The notes: generated from the sequence alone by a model not told the origin. Counted from the stretch's first letter, positions 1-11,095 are shown. The stretch is DNA of 64,000 nt from Triatoma infestans (GCA_011037195.1 JAAEAF010007817.1:1-64000), one strand, 5' to 3'. Numbers and translations: made by a program.

Positions 1-44
1 AGAGAAAGTTGTGTGATTGTTTCACACCAGATTTTTTTTTTTTA
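1..44 (+). repeat. Terminal fragment of dispersed family A
   Basis: The window opens with the terminal signature of a repeat seen many times here: AGAGAAAGTTGTGTGA, then TGTTTCACACCAG and a T tract. The GTGTGA/TCACAC pair can form a hairpin. The same end recurs near 20,150, 29,640 and 46,690, and in reverse at 10,210, 48,815, 49,285 and 63,510. Only the end is inside the window, so the body lies upstream. Confidence 0.75.
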
Positions 45-1640
45 AAGGGGAAAATTCATTAAATTAGGAGACAATGCAGCCAAATAATTGGTTCACAAAC
101 ATTTGGCTATTTAAATGTTGAATTACATTTCGCTAAATGTGAGCAGCAACAGGATCATTCCAAATGTTTAAAAAAAAATGGAGAAATTTGGGTTTAATTG
201 ATAATGGTGATTCTGTTTGATACTAGTATTTCACGGTAAAGCAGGCAATCATCACATTGTACAAAAGATCACGCATGTCCATTTTTTATCCCTAAATCTG
301 GGCATGATATTCTTTTATAAATAAAAAAATAAATTCAAATAACAGATTCAAAGGAGCATATATATCTTTATTTTCTCTTCTGGTTTTACTGCCCATGAAG
401 GGCCTTGACCTCTTAGTAATTCACTTCCAGAACTCCTGCCCTATGGTTGTCTGTTTTTTAAATTCTAAATTTATGCCCTCTGTATTTTTGGATTTCAAGA
501 TCTTGTTTGATGCAAACATGCGACTGCTTCCGACAGCCAACTTTTTCTATATTTCACTTTTAATTTTCACATTTCGGAAAAATTATGTTATATTTGAAAA
601 AGAAAAGTAGCTACGGAATCCGAAGCTCTTATGCAGTTCTTTGTTGACATATTTCTAAATTTCAGATAAATGAACTCCAATTGCGACACCGTAAATATAT
701 TATGATCTCTCTGGAATTCAGGACCTATGTTGAAAGCTTGACGCAAATATGTCATCTGGTTCAAATGAGCTCCCCAATATTTATTCTCATATCTACCCTG
801 CAGTCCCTGTTTATCCAAGAATATCTTCAATTTCAAATTCAAGCAAAACAAATGCTTCGCAAAACTTGGAAAATGACACTTTACCATAAAGCGCAATGCA
901 GCAAGATTTACAAATCGTGTAAACATTTGCTAGGGCTGATTAAGGTCTTGAATCGGAGGCAGTTATAAACTTTAGTTGATTTTCTCCTCTGTCAGCCAGT
1001 ATGCATGAGCATAAAGGGTCCTGAAAGTGTTACTGGGAGTGTTGCGAGGGTATGAGAGCATTTTTTTTTAATGGCCTCTTAAGAATTCATGGCGGTGAAA
1101 TTATTATTTAATTTAGGTGCTAGAACCTGCCATTAGTAGAATTAGGTGCGGTTTAGTGAGATTATGGTAAAAACTAAGCCATATTTTCATGTTATACCTC
1201 TCCCTTTCTAATACTTAAACTTAAGTACTCTAATACTTAAGAGTTTCCTGGCTTCCGAGGCTGTATGTCGGTTTAATAACTGCTTTTCTTTTCCTTTTCT
1301 TACAGTTCTAAGTAAACGATTGTTCAGAATACTTTCGCCCCATTGAACGCCATCTTTAGTTTCAAAGACTTAAATTTAAAGCAGGATCTACTACAAATTA
1401 AAAGATAGTTCTTTGGATGAAATAAAATTTTGAAGATGTTATGGTGGTTTAAAGGCACTTGTTTGTGTCACGTGGGCTTGCTAAAGAAGTAAAGCATTAG
1501 TATACTCATACGTACGTGCTAGATCTTAATGATGGTTTAGGTAGAAGGAGATGGCTTTTGGAAATAATAAAAAAGAAAGAAAAGGGATAGAAGGAGTTGG
1601 GTGTATACGCTGAAGAACTAGAAACACAGGATCAGAAAAT
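45..1640. other. No gene seen; AT-rich DNA
   Basis: Short openings on both strands around 395-970 have no recognisable domain, no good start context and biased low-complexity composition. A long AATACTTAA-type duplication near 1,200-1,240 and T tracts are the only local structure. Nothing here supports a gene. Confidence 0.6.
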
Positions 1641-1765
1641 AGAAAGAACAAGGAGAGAATGATAAGTGAGTGTGAGTATTGGGAATAGGAGTGGATGAAC
1701 ACAGTCCTGGAAAGCAGGCGCGGATCAATATTTCATATCTTCTGTCCGTCGGGGGTTCTTCAGGG

Positions 1766-1792
1766 GGTGGTCGGTCGGTCGGTCGGTCGGTG
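1766..1792. repeat. (GGTC)n microsatellite
   Basis: About six GGTC/CGGT units lie in an otherwise more GC-rich 300-bp block just upstream of the promoter-like segment. The block stands out from the surrounding AT-rich DNA, as 5' regulatory or untranslated DNA often does in insects. Confidence 0.8.
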
Positions 1793-1893
1793 GTTGGCTG
1801 GCTGAGAACCAGTAGTAGTGGTAGTTGAGTACTGTAAGTGAGTGAGAGGGTGAGAAACTGTTCCAAACGAAACACAGTACTAGTAGTACGGTG

Positions 1894-1995
1894 TCAGTAC
1901 CCTTTTGGAAGGTGGCAGCCCAACCTCTATATTAACTCTCTCTCTACATATACATATATAACATACTATTGTCCAAGACGTCAGACCCGGATAAT
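1894..1995 (+). promoter_or_regulatory. Candidate core promoter (TATA plus TCA initiator)
   Basis: A TATA-like CATATATAACA at 1,953-1,963 precedes a TCAGAC initiator-like hexamer at 1,981, with the putative +1 A at 1,983. That spacing of about 28 bp is the textbook metazoan TATA-to-start distance. A second arthropod initiator TCAGT lies at 1,894, and GACGTCA (half of a CRE-like site) overlaps 1,978-1,984. These matches are short and can occur by chance. The support comes from their spacing, the GC-richer setting and the well-placed ORF and splice donor directly downstream. Confidence 0.4.
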
Positions 1996-2100
1996 ATGGT
2001 CGCGGCGGTAGGCATCTGTTGCATTCTTGTTATTCTTTTAGTATTTATTCTATTAATTGTTTTGGTCGGTCAGAATATCAAACCAGAAGACAATACTTAG
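1996..2100 (+). CDS. Candidate 34-residue single-pass membrane micropeptide (or uORF)
   Basis: The ORF has 34 codons plus TAG. The start has A at -3 and G at +4, a favourable context. Residues 1-24 are almost entirely hydrophobic (starts MVAAVGICC, then an ILVILL-like run), forming one predicted transmembrane segment. A short polar tail follows, ending QNIKPEDNT, with two acidic residues and one lysine. CAG|GTAATT, a plausible splice donor, lies 12 bases after the stop at 2,112/2,113. This fits a first exon carrying either a complete micropeptide or a uORF of a longer spliced gene. Arthropods have known families of tiny membrane peptides, but I do not recognise this one. Low-complexity chance ORFs in AT-rich DNA are the main alternative, although its codons are less AT-biased than the surroundings. 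Confidence 0.4.
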   Translation: MVAAVGICCILVILLVFILLIVLVGQNIKPEDNT

Positions 2101-2112
2101 CCCATCCTTCAG

Positions 2113-2930
2113 GTAATTAAATTTTATTTTAATTAATAATTTAGAAATAATTATTTATTAATTATATGTTTAATGATTAGCGGAATAAATTATTATTAAT
2201 ATAGTATACATAATAGGCGGTAAATGAAGCAACAGTTGGATCTAAATTATATAGGCAGTCCCCCTTCCCCTCCGCAATATACACAAAAATTTCATTCGCT
2301 CTGCACATCAACATTTAATTCAACATTCTTAGAATAATATTCTGAAACAAACAACTAATATTAATTCAGATAATTTAATAAAATTATCTTTCTATGAATA
2401 TAAATTAATTTGCATGTTAGAATCATTAGTTAATAATTGAGGAGCGGAAATTTTATTCGTTTACAAAATCAACTTTTGTTACAGATGAACAAATGAATTT
2501 TAAATTGAGCATATGAAATAAAATTCGTAACTATTTGAAAAGAAACCTAAAGTGAAACATGACTCACTCTTAATATAATTCTCTGATTGGTAAACTTTTA
2601 TTTTCTATTAAAATTCTCAATGAAAATTCATATTTTGAAGTCTCTTGAGGTATGAAAAGAAAAGGGTTTTTGTAGTGGGTGTAGATGTGTATGTGTGTGT
2701 ATACAGCATAATTCAAAACCAAAAAATTGATATTCCGCTTGAGTTATTTCGGTTGAGTTATCTTCTGGAGTATTCCATTTGTTTTCAAATTATGTTTATT
2801 AATTATATGTTTAATGATTAGCAGAATGTTTCTTAATGACTTCCAGAAATTTGATTTATGGCTCTATTATTTTTTGGCAAAAGATTCGTAAAAAAAAGTG
2901 ATATTAAGAAGATGCTAGTCCGCTTGAAGT
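2113..2930. other. AT-rich DNA, possible intron; holds a 33-bp direct repeat
   Basis: No coding signal. A 33-bp segment at 2,154-2,186 (begins TTTATTAATTATATG) is repeated with one mismatch at 2,795-2,827, enclosing about 608 bp. This could be an old long target-site duplication around a decayed insertion, or a local duplication. Confidence 0.6.
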
Positions 2931-3850
2931 AGCGGTGATGTTAGTCCTCCCTCTGAAGTGCCACTTGTTCTCCGATCTCACTAAATTGTGATTTAGGCTT
3001 TCCTCTAAAGTGTCATTAGCTCTTATTCTGAATTAGCATTATGATCCGCTATTGCTATTTACACCTCGAAATAAAGGTCTATTAGTCCTGTCCTAAAGTC
3101 TCTAAAAATTCTTAAATTATCTAAAGTACCATTGTACTTCCTCTGAAGTGCCATTTAAAACACCCTTTAAAGTGCCATTGGTGCTCTTCTAAAGTGTCCA
3201 TTAGGCCACGATCTGAAATACCATTAGGCCTTATTTAAAGTGGCATTTTCTTTTCCTCTGAAATGCCATGTCTTTCTTCTAAAATGTCATTACCTCAGCT
3301 CTAAAGTGCCATTGCTTTCCCTCTGTATTGCCGTGTGGCGCTTTAACTAGACTGTAGTTTAGATCTCCCTCTAAAGGGCTATTTGTCCTCCTCTAAAGTC
3401 TCTAAAAAGCTGTTAGTGATCTAAAATGCAATGCCCAGTGTCTAAAGTATCATTTAGAACTCTCCTTAGAGAGCCATTGGTGCTCTTATGAAGTGTCATT
3501 TAGCCCATGCTTTAAAAAACCGTTAGGCCTTCTTTAAAGTGCCATTTTCTTTTCCCCTAAAGTGCGGTTGTTTTTCTTCTAAATTGTCATTACGTTCCGC
3601 TCTAAAGAGTGCCGTTGCTTTCCCATTTCATGCCATTTAACTCTTTACATAAATTGCCATTCACTCCTCTAAATTGCCAATATTACTCTCTCTCTACAGT
3701 GTCATTTAGCTGTCACTATAACGGGTCATTTAGCTCCTCCTCTAGAGAGCCATTGCTCTCCTTGTCTAAACTGTCATTTAATCTTGCACCTAAAGTGCCA
3801 TTTGGTTTCATCTACTAAAGTACCATTTAGCCTTCCTTCTGAAGAACCTT
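2930..3850. repeat. Degenerate tandem array with 300-bp higher-order period
   Basis: The block is built of imperfect units of roughly 30 bp around CTCTAAAGTGCCATT. Units drift strongly, but a second level is clear: about 3,060-3,345 is repeated as 3,360-3,645 with the same order of variants. For example TCTAAAAA is at 3,101 and 3,401, and TTCTTCTAAA-TGTCATTAC is at 3,273 and 3,573, exactly 300 bp apart. It is noncoding on both strands. The core word closely resembles CCTCTAAAGTGCTATTTC inside the dispersed family A modules, so the array may have expanded from such a copy. Confidence 0.8.
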
Positions 3851-4975
3851 AGAGTTTCCCTATCATACTATTAACTGCAATTAAATTTCCAAAATTCTTA
3901 ATTTGAAAAAATAATGTTAATTGCAAGTTGCAGTTGCAGTAAGAGAAATCAATTTCGTCCATTCTGCTGTTATTTATTCTTTCTCTTTATTATTTCAAGC
4001 ATTTTGACAGTGTAAGACATTCGAATTTTAATCATGGTATGTTTTGAAGTATCTAAGTGAGCGGGGAAAAAATTGTTTGGAAATTGGACTGATTGATATG
4101 TTTTTTGTAAGTCTTTGAGTGTATGTGTGTGTGTGTGTGTGTGCGAAAGAGAGAGAGCGTATATGAATTTCTATAGTTCAACAGGTTTATACAAAAAGAA
4201 GGGTATCAAACATAATGTACAATGTGGGGTTCCACATTTTTGACACATAAGAAAATTTACCAATCAGAATGTAGGATTTTCTTGCGACATAAGTTTGTGC
4301 CGGTGTTTCTCAACAGATTTTATTTGCAACTATTTTCCATCTGCAAACTTACTGAATTCTTCCATCGATTACATACATTTTCTCAACTTTTTTTTTTTCT
4401 TTTTAATTTTGTTGAGACTCTAATTATTTATATACTCGTAGTTTTCCTCGAAAACTTTGAACTGTAAATCTAGAAAAAGTTTGTGAAGTAAACCTTGTAT
4501 AAAACAAAAATAAAAAATAGTAGAATCCATTTATCAATCTGGTTCTCTTGGAAAACAAAGTTGACGTCACAAACAGGCACCAACAATTCCAAAAGGGGAT
4601 AATGGTGAACTAACTTTCTAGATTCTTCCAAACAATAACAAAGTATTTCATGTTCATTTGAAATACTTTATTTCTCTATAGATATTAAGTGAGACTATTT
4701 ATGCATTTTTCCATATAAAATTCTTCAGTTACTTACAATTCAGAAACTGAAAATCACATTCAGAGCGCCTATGTCATGGCTAATAAATTTAGATAAAGTT
4801 GGTAATAAGTTGGTATGAGACGGTGTTCAATCTCTCAAAGATGGTCAACTCTAACACGCTTACTTTATCACGGCTTCCAGGGAGTGTATACTATGTAGAG
4901 AATGAAAAGTGTAGAACTAGCCCGAGTATGTTCAAATAGAACTTTTAATCGAACCAAGCATCTTTCCGCGGCTTA
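3850..4975. other. No gene seen; includes (GT)n at about 4,122-4,143
   Basis: Apart from the GT microsatellite followed by a GA-rich run, there is only AT-rich sequence. The opening at 4,222-4,467 is phenylalanine- and leucine-rich low-complexity translation with no domain. Confidence 0.6.
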
Positions 4976-4979
4976 CACT

Positions 4980-5280
4980 GGATAGGATTTGCAGGAAACC
5001 AGCGGTTTGATGGAGGCATATCACTTGCCAAAGACAGGCGAAGGGGATTATTAAAGTACCTTTCGCAAAACCTAACGGTAAAACACCTTCGACAGGGACA
5101 TAGAATGGGGCTTTAAGAATTATAATATGTTTACTGCCCGGGCACTTGTCTGAGGAAAAGACATCGCTTCATCTTCTCTGCCATTATGGGGCTCTGGCAG
5201 TAGTGAGATTCCTTCAAATGGGGTCAAATGAAATCGCAGCAATGATCTATACTAAAGAGCTTCTCAGGTAGGAAATCTCA
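4980..5280 (+). pseudogene. Scrap of jockey-like LINE C-terminus
   Basis: Around 5,150-5,275 the + strand reads EEKTSLHLLCHYGAL..., then RFLQMGS and a stop. This matches the pattern of the Cys/His tail after RNase H in jockey/R1-type LINE ORF2 (EET..HLL..C..L...R...G). The preceding frame has degenerate pieces of the LTGHCPLR-type motif, broken by stops. The first CxxC of the finger is lost, so the call rests on spacing and the HLLC word only. It is less AT-rich than its flanks. Confidence 0.4.
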
Positions 5281-5284
5281 GCGA

Positions 5285-6540
5285 TCTTGTCGTGCGGCCG
5301 GGGCTCGAGTACACACTTTGAACTAGCGAGTGCAGGTGGTTAAGGCAGAAGGAGAGGGGAAAGCACAAAAAAATAATAGACCTGTAAGTGGCAGCGATTG
5401 GGACCGTTCGGACCACGCCCCTTTTCCTATTCTGCACCCTCTAATGGGCTTTTTCTAAAATTTTCATTTAACTTATTTAAGTTTTAATCTGGAAGAAAAA
5501 TGGCTGTTAAAGAATTATATTTTGGCATTGGAATAAGAATTATATTCTGTAGGAATAAGGAAGTCTCATGTCATTCCCATGTTGGGAATCAAAGTTCAGA
5601 GTTGAAAATATCGTTCAAAAATGACAAATAGCAAACATTCTTGTGAGCGGGTCTAAATATTCATACTTGATATATCTCCGATGTCATCTAACGCCATTTG
5701 TTTTTAGAAATATTAGCGATTTGATGCCGATTGCTTATTTCTTATTATTTAGTGTGATGTGATTTGGGTTGTCTCGATTGTTTCTCTGAATTGAAAGTTC
5801 AAACGCTTGAAGTCCCAAATAGTAACGTAACTTAGTAGCCTAATTGTACATGCAATTTTGTACTTTCTCTGAAGCGCTAATTATACTAATATAATCTTTC
5901 TTGAAAGGACAAAACAAGCGAGAAGCCTTGTCTATAACAGCAGATAGAAGAGATCTGGTCAATTATTTTTCATTGCACATTTACTCTTTATTGTAAAACT
6001 ATAAGGATTAAACTCTATAAGGAGAGGTCCTGCAGAGTATATAAAGTTCCCTCACCCAACCACTGAACAAGAAAATCGGCAAGAACGTTTGCAAATATCC
6101 AGAAATCCCAAAGAAGAAATCGTAAAGTTGCACTTCTTGCTAGCCTATTTTCTTAAAAAATTGGAATTCTACTAATGATTTCATCTGTATATAGATGGTA
6201 GAACTGTACAACCTTTTTTTTTTTGTTTTTCTTTTTAGTTTTGCGCGATTTTCTTTATACTTTGTCATAAATACTTGTCACTTTTTTATTTGAAACAACT
6301 TCCAAGGAAAATTGATTTTTGTGATGATTCTAAGAAATCTGTGACTTTAGTTTTGGTTTGATAAAAGTGCCCTCTTCTGACCTAGAAAGTAATCATATTC
6401 TTCCTGGTTATATACAGAGTACTAACATGTTGTGTCCATTACCACTATATTTTTGTTACACTAACTTTGTGTGCCAAATTTTTACACTTTTATAATTGTA
6501 TTAACTGCAATCAGAAAAATTCTTTACCACTAGATTTTTG
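5285..6540. other. No gene seen
   Basis: AT-rich DNA with T tracts and no coding or repeat signature that I can name. The phrase CGGACCACGCCCCTTTT near 5,410 is a GC-richer patch of unknown origin. Confidence 0.55.
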
Positions 6541-6546
6541 AATATT

Positions 6547-6571
6547 TATTATTATTATTATTATTATTACA
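6547..6571 (-). repeat. (TTA)n 3' tail of the adjacent LINE
   Basis: On the minus strand this reads (TAA)n and lies about 210 bp beyond the stop of the LINE ORF at 6,781. Short A-rich microsatellite tails like this mark the 3' ends of many non-LTR retrotransposons, so it probably marks the element's end. Confidence 0.65.
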
Positions 6572-6780
6572 TACTCTGTTATGGCCATTGGCATACAGAG
6601 GGGTTGGCCCAAAATATTTACAAATTGAAATTCATAAAAATAGATTGTATCATTCAACTTATTATAATACCAACTTTTATAATCTAATAGAATAAGGTAA
6701 ACAGAATCGTAAATATTATAAGATAAACAGAATGAGATAAAAATAATTAAAGAAAAAATAGATGTGTCTCTGTTAATGAA

Positions 6781-7818
6781 TTAACTTAACAAATTTCTTA
6801 GTTTGAATGTATGTACACAATATAGGTAGATATTTAATTTATCTAAATCACCTGGTTCAGAAAAGCTAAATAGGTGAATAAATTTATCATTAAAGCTGTA
6901 AAATGATGATATATATTTGTTTAAGTATTTTTCTCTTAAAGATGCAAATCCCGGACAGCCAAGTATAAAATGTATCAAATCGTCAGAATTATTTAGTGAA
7001 CAAAACTTGCAGAAATTATCAGAAATAAAAGTATACTTCTTTCTATTTAAATAGACAACACCTTTCTTTTTGTAAGCTAATCGTAGTTGCGCTATCAATC
7101 TCAATTTGTTGATATGTATGTAATAGTTAAGATAGATTTCTCTTACACTAAAATTACAAAGATTCCTGTAAATTACATTATATCGGCTGTTCAATACAGA
7201 GTTAATATCTTTACTAAAAAGATGATTTTTAAATGATTCCAGCAGACTATTATAATTATCCCTGACCATTTTTGGACATTGAGCATGCCAGAGTAAATCA
7301 GAACCGATGGAAAAAAGATACTTTCTGAGAGTTAAAACCCAATTAAATGGCATTGTGCAATGTCGTAGTTCCACTAGTCTGGTGTAACATATTTTAGGGA
7401 GCCGGGAATCAGACATTTCTAACAAAAATTGCCACCAACCTAACATTTTTTTAAATATTTGGAATTGCGTGTGAATTCTACCGGTTTCAAGCCTGACAAA
7501 AGCGTCTGGTGTGGTTTTCGGTAGGTGAAGTAAAAGCTTCAAGAAACCCAACTGTCCCCTCTCCAAAATATGGCTGTATTCTGGACCCCAAACCTCTGCC
7601 AGGTACAATAAAACACTTTCTGAAACAGAATCATATAGATGAGCTTTGGTTTGCCAGTCGTCACTCTTACATGATTTGAGTAATGATAAAACAGTGGAAT
7701 TCGCTTTTACAGTCCTAGCCAAAAAATATTCACTACATTTAGAAAATTTAGCAGAAGTGGAGAATAGAACACCCAGATAGTTAAAACTCTTGGTAGATTT
7801 TTGAATATTAAAAAACAT
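6781..7818 (-). pseudogene. Non-LTR retrotransposon ORF2, C-terminal part (5'-truncated)
   Basis: This is the longest open frame of the window: 345 codons on the minus strand without a stop. It lacks the endonuclease and RT palm motifs and begins near FNYLGVLFS, the YLGV-type segment that follows the RT palm in LINE ORF2 proteins. The rest (VLLYLAEVWGPE, LPKTTPDAFVRLETGR, a Trp-rich middle) is the thumb and C-terminal region. CKFCSLNNSDDLIHFILGC at about residues 275-295 is the CCHC-like finger typical of ORF2 tails (C-x2-C-x8-H-x4-C). The apparent start Met is internal to the original protein, so it is a 5'-truncated copy. The intact frame and (TAA)n tail suggest a fairly recent insertion. 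The clade is uncertain (jockey/I/R1-like group). Confidence 0.8.
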
Positions 7819-7859
7819 TAAATACTATTTAACTAATATCTCTGTTAAACAAACTATTT

Positions 7860-8340
7860 ATCTGTTGTTAAAGATAAAACTTTATTTGTTGAATACAATT
7901 AACAAGTAACCGTAATAATGTAGCCCTTAGATTAGGGTGCGCTGTTGTATGCACCAGTAGAGAGAAGAGACAAGATATTTACATTCTAACGATCAATTGA
8001 GAACAAAGGTTTATATCTCTTGTACAGTTAAGAGTTTGATACCTGTATTATTGGAGTCCTGGAACTTTACAAGTTTATATACAAAGCATTCAATAAACTA
8101 CTATTATAATTATTTTTTTTAATTTATTTTTATATACTTTGTCATAAATATTTTAAATATATATGGCTATTTGGTGAATCCATCCAATACAATGAGGCAC
8201 ATTTTGCCCATGAAATAAGAACAAGTCATATGTATTTTTTATATTTAATAAGAATATTTGTGGTACTAATTCCAAACAATGTTTTACCCATATTTAATTT
8301 ATTATGAAAAAATTTGTTGATGATCGGTCAAGAAAGAAAC
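7860..8340. other. No gene seen
   Basis: AT-rich sequence between the LINE and the Penelope-like fragment. No open frame or repeat end is recognised. Confidence 0.5.
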
Positions 8341-8348
8341 ATTCAATT

Positions 8349-8395
8349 ATGCTAACGTTTCGACAGAGTTTCCTGGCTTTATCAAGGCTTTAATC
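8349..8395 (-). ncRNA. Hammerhead-like motif at 3' side of PLE fragment
   Basis: Read on the minus strand: CCTTGATAAAG, then CAG-GAAACT-CTG (3-bp stem and loop), then TCGAAACGTTAGC. The order core-like segment, short hairpin, GAAACGT is that of the compact hammerhead variants associated with Penelope-like elements. GAAAC, with G-T closing a loopless stem III, is the key part. The CUGANGA core is degenerate (TTGATAAA), so this copy is probably inactive. It lies about 250 bp beyond the PLE coding remnant in the same orientation, where a 3' pLTR is expected. Confidence 0.45.
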
Positions 8396-8639
8396 TAAAA
8401 AACAATACAATGACGAACCACAATGCATTAATAATACTGTAAAATGCAGAATAATAATAACAAAAAACAAAAAAAATATTAAAACAATAATATTGAGCTT
8501 ACATAGGGATAGTCATGAAGATGTGGAGAAAGAATTTTTAAACTTAGCACATTTGTTACATCGCAGAAACATAAAAATAGAAAATTAAAAGTTACTAGTT
8601 ACTTGACTCAAATCATCTACAGAAATGAAAGTGGGTTGA

Positions 8640-9295
8640 ATAGGCAACTGAGAGAGATTTGAAGAATTTTGTAGAGGTGGAGTTGTTGAAAGGGAATTTC
8701 ATGTTTTGAAAAAACCGTTATATAAGGCGGACAAATTATTAGTGTCATTACGAAAATTAACAGAAAATTTATTTATTTTGATATATATCATTTCAAATAT
8801 ATTTCTTTTTCTCCTGTTACTTTCATTTGCTAGTAATTTTTTTTTTTGTTTTTTAGAAAAATCAAATTTATGATTTTTTTTCCCTAAAATGATTCGTCAG
8901 TATAGTAATGTTGTCTTTCTAATTTTTATTTCTGCAATCGCATTCATGTTAGAACATTCTGTTTTTTAGATATTGTATAGTTTGACCAACATAAACAACT
9001 GGGCATTGTGTACAGTCTAACTGGTAAACGAGGTCTGATTGTAATTTGTTGGTAGAATGAATTGAGTTGTTATCGTAATGTCGTGTGTTGGTGAGGGTAG
9101 ATGGCAGTATTTCGTTAAGTGTTCTATTGATGAGGTGTTGAGGATAGCCATTGTAAGAGAAAATTATGGAAAGTCTTTTTTTATTGTGCTGATGAAATTT
9201 GGGATGACTAAGGGAAAAGAAGCGTCTAGAAAAAGCTTTGAGAAAATTCTTCATAACATAATTCATCAACGGCCAACAAATACTTTTATATTTAA
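8640..9295 (-). pseudogene. Penelope-like element, GIY-YIG endonuclease remnant
   Basis: The open part (106 codons, 9,269 to 8,949) contains NGYP, the segment before the linker in PLE proteins, then LVYQLDCTQCPVVYVGQT and LKNRM. This is the N-terminal half of a PLE GIY-YIG domain, with Y in VYQL, the CxxC of the PLE zinc motif, the YVG word and the catalytic Arg region. A stop interrupts the frame just afterwards, but the minus strand continues as ECDCRNKN and later FEMIYIKINKFSVNFRND, which carries the catalytic Glu (FEM). The second PLE at 44.6-45.3 kb has the same layout. No reverse transcriptase palm is present, so it is a truncated, frame-broken copy. Confidence 0.8.
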
Positions 9296-9299
9296 TTTA

Positions 9300-10205
9300 T
9301 TTGTAAAATTAATTTCAAAATTGTTAAAACAAATATTTTATTTTAAAATTTCTAGTTAACCATTATTAATAAATATACTTCAGCAATTTCATTCATCTTA
9401 AAATTTGTTAACAGAAAAGTGACAACACTGTTTTTTACTTTTTACTTTCAATCACTAGAGATTAAAAAGTACAAGGTCAGCCAAAGTTTTATTTGGAATA
9501 ATTATCACATGATCAGCTGTTTTGATTTTTTTTTCATTGCACAATAAAACGTAAAAGTAAAATTTTATTATCTAACACATTGCAATTCTTTCATTTTAAA
9601 GAAATATCAACTGATAGTTTGATATTATCAATTTTTTTTTATATAAGAGTATAGAAATTTAATTATTTATACAATATTATATTCACATCCATAGAAACAA
9701 ATGTACATACCCATTTAATAGTAAAACATTTATAATGTATGTATACATATAAAATAGAATTCAACTCCACACAGTTCAGTGAGATTGCAATTTATTGTGG
9801 TTTGCAAGACCCCATGCGCAGTACAATTTAGAAGCTCAATAGACCGACGAACATTATTCAGCTGACGCAGGCATGTTCATTAAGGAGGGCTTTATCCATT
9901 TGTTCACCTTATATACATGTAGTATGTATATAATGCACAAGCATACATGTATTATAATAAGTGAATGAGTTACAAAAGGTCTTTAAAATATTAATTAGAT
10001 TTATAATTACTTAAATAATTTAAATTTTAAGGAAAATGTTCGATGAAAATTTCTGAGTTGTTTTTTTAATTGTTTTTCTTTAGCTCATTTAGTGGAAAAA
10101 ATGTTGAGTTGTAATAATAAACAATTTTAGTTTAAAAATTATTTCTTCAATTAGAGAAAGGTTTTGAAAACATTAAGGGTTCAATCAAACGCTTAAAAGG
10201 AAATT
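9300..10205. other. No gene seen
   Basis: AT-rich DNA. The + strand opening at 9,078-9,359 is the antisense shadow of the PLE fragment. Nothing else is recognisable. Confidence 0.55.
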
Positions 10206-10973
10206 AAAAATAAATCTGGTGTGAAATACTCATCCAACTTTCTCTTATTGTAATTAATACAGTTATGTAAGAAATATATATCAAATTTCTAAAAACTTGA
10301 ACCATGGTCATTAGCCCCTTATAAACTGCCTTTGTCATTCAACTACACTGATCGACCAGCTTTATTAATTGTTAGTCACGCCCCTCAATCATTATTTCCA
10401 ACACCTCTAACATACGAGAATAACACAAAATAAATGCATTCATTCCAATAAATACATTCATCCTAAAATAAGCATCATTTATCCTAACAGAAATATAGGT
10501 TGAGTGGTTGATGTAGAAGGGATTGCATTGTACTCCAAAAGAAAGTCCCAATAATATTGATCCAAATGCCACAAATTCCGCAAAATAATTTGAAATCAAT
10601 TGTTTTTTTCTGTAACATGTTACAAGTAAAAATGATAGGTTTTTTTATGTCTGTTACAAAGTTTGAAGAAAATTTTTGGAGCCATTTTCGAGAAAAATTG
10701 CTCCAACTGAGGAAAAAAAAGAAGAAAATTCAGTAAAGGTCCCCACTTTACAGTTGATGGATTAATGCCCGAATCCATGGTGTAAGATGTGGTAGTAATC
10801 CCAAAATGAAATACCAAATGGGTTGAAGCTTCCTGCCATTTGTCATTTTTTAATTATTTTATTAAAAACACATACACACATTGTAAAGAACATTAGTTAA
10901 AACCGTTTTTTTTCGTACCTAGGAGACTTAAAAAAAATTATTTCCGGTGAAAACTCAATATCAAAAATTTAAT
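10206..10973 (-). repeat. Decayed family A copy
   Basis: It begins AATCTGGTGTGAAAT followed by ACTTTCTCTTATTG, the reverse complement of the family A end. It carries internal words such as TTTGGAGCCATTTTCGAGAAAAATTGC at 10,675-10,705 and ends in ATTTCCGGTGAAAACTCAAT near 10,940-10,960. The middle is diverged or replaced. The hammerhead-family element at 10,974 directly cuts off its far end, giving a relative age: family A first, then the hammerhead element. Confidence 0.6.
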
Positions 10974-11095
10974 GTTGTGGTTGGTTCCGCAGAGCTGGAA
11001 AGCATCTGAGATATTTTCCGTAATAGCCTACTTCTTTTTGTGATCACCGACCGGTTTCAGGCGTTCATATTCACATATAGTAAGATAGTATGGGG
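10974..11095 (-). mobile_element. Partial hammerhead-family element (copy 1)
   Basis: It starts GTTGTGGTTGGTTCCGCAGA, then GCTGGAAAGCATC, TATTTTCCGTAATAGCC and GACCGGTTTCAGGCG. This is the reverse complement of the right half of the element at 13,551-13,887. Read on the minus strand it holds GAAACCGGTCGGTGATC, the stem III palindrome plus cleavage-site region of the hammerhead-like motif, but the CTGATGA side is not recognisable. One arm only; the inverted second arm is absent. Confidence 0.65.

Noticed and set aside
588..968. Overlapping 112- and 95-codon ORFs on opposite strands
   Set aside because: Mutually antisense openings with no conserved motif; typical chance frames.
2930..3850. CRISPR-like repeat array
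   Set aside because: Units are degenerate and contiguous without constant-length unique spacers, and the DNA is eukaryotic.
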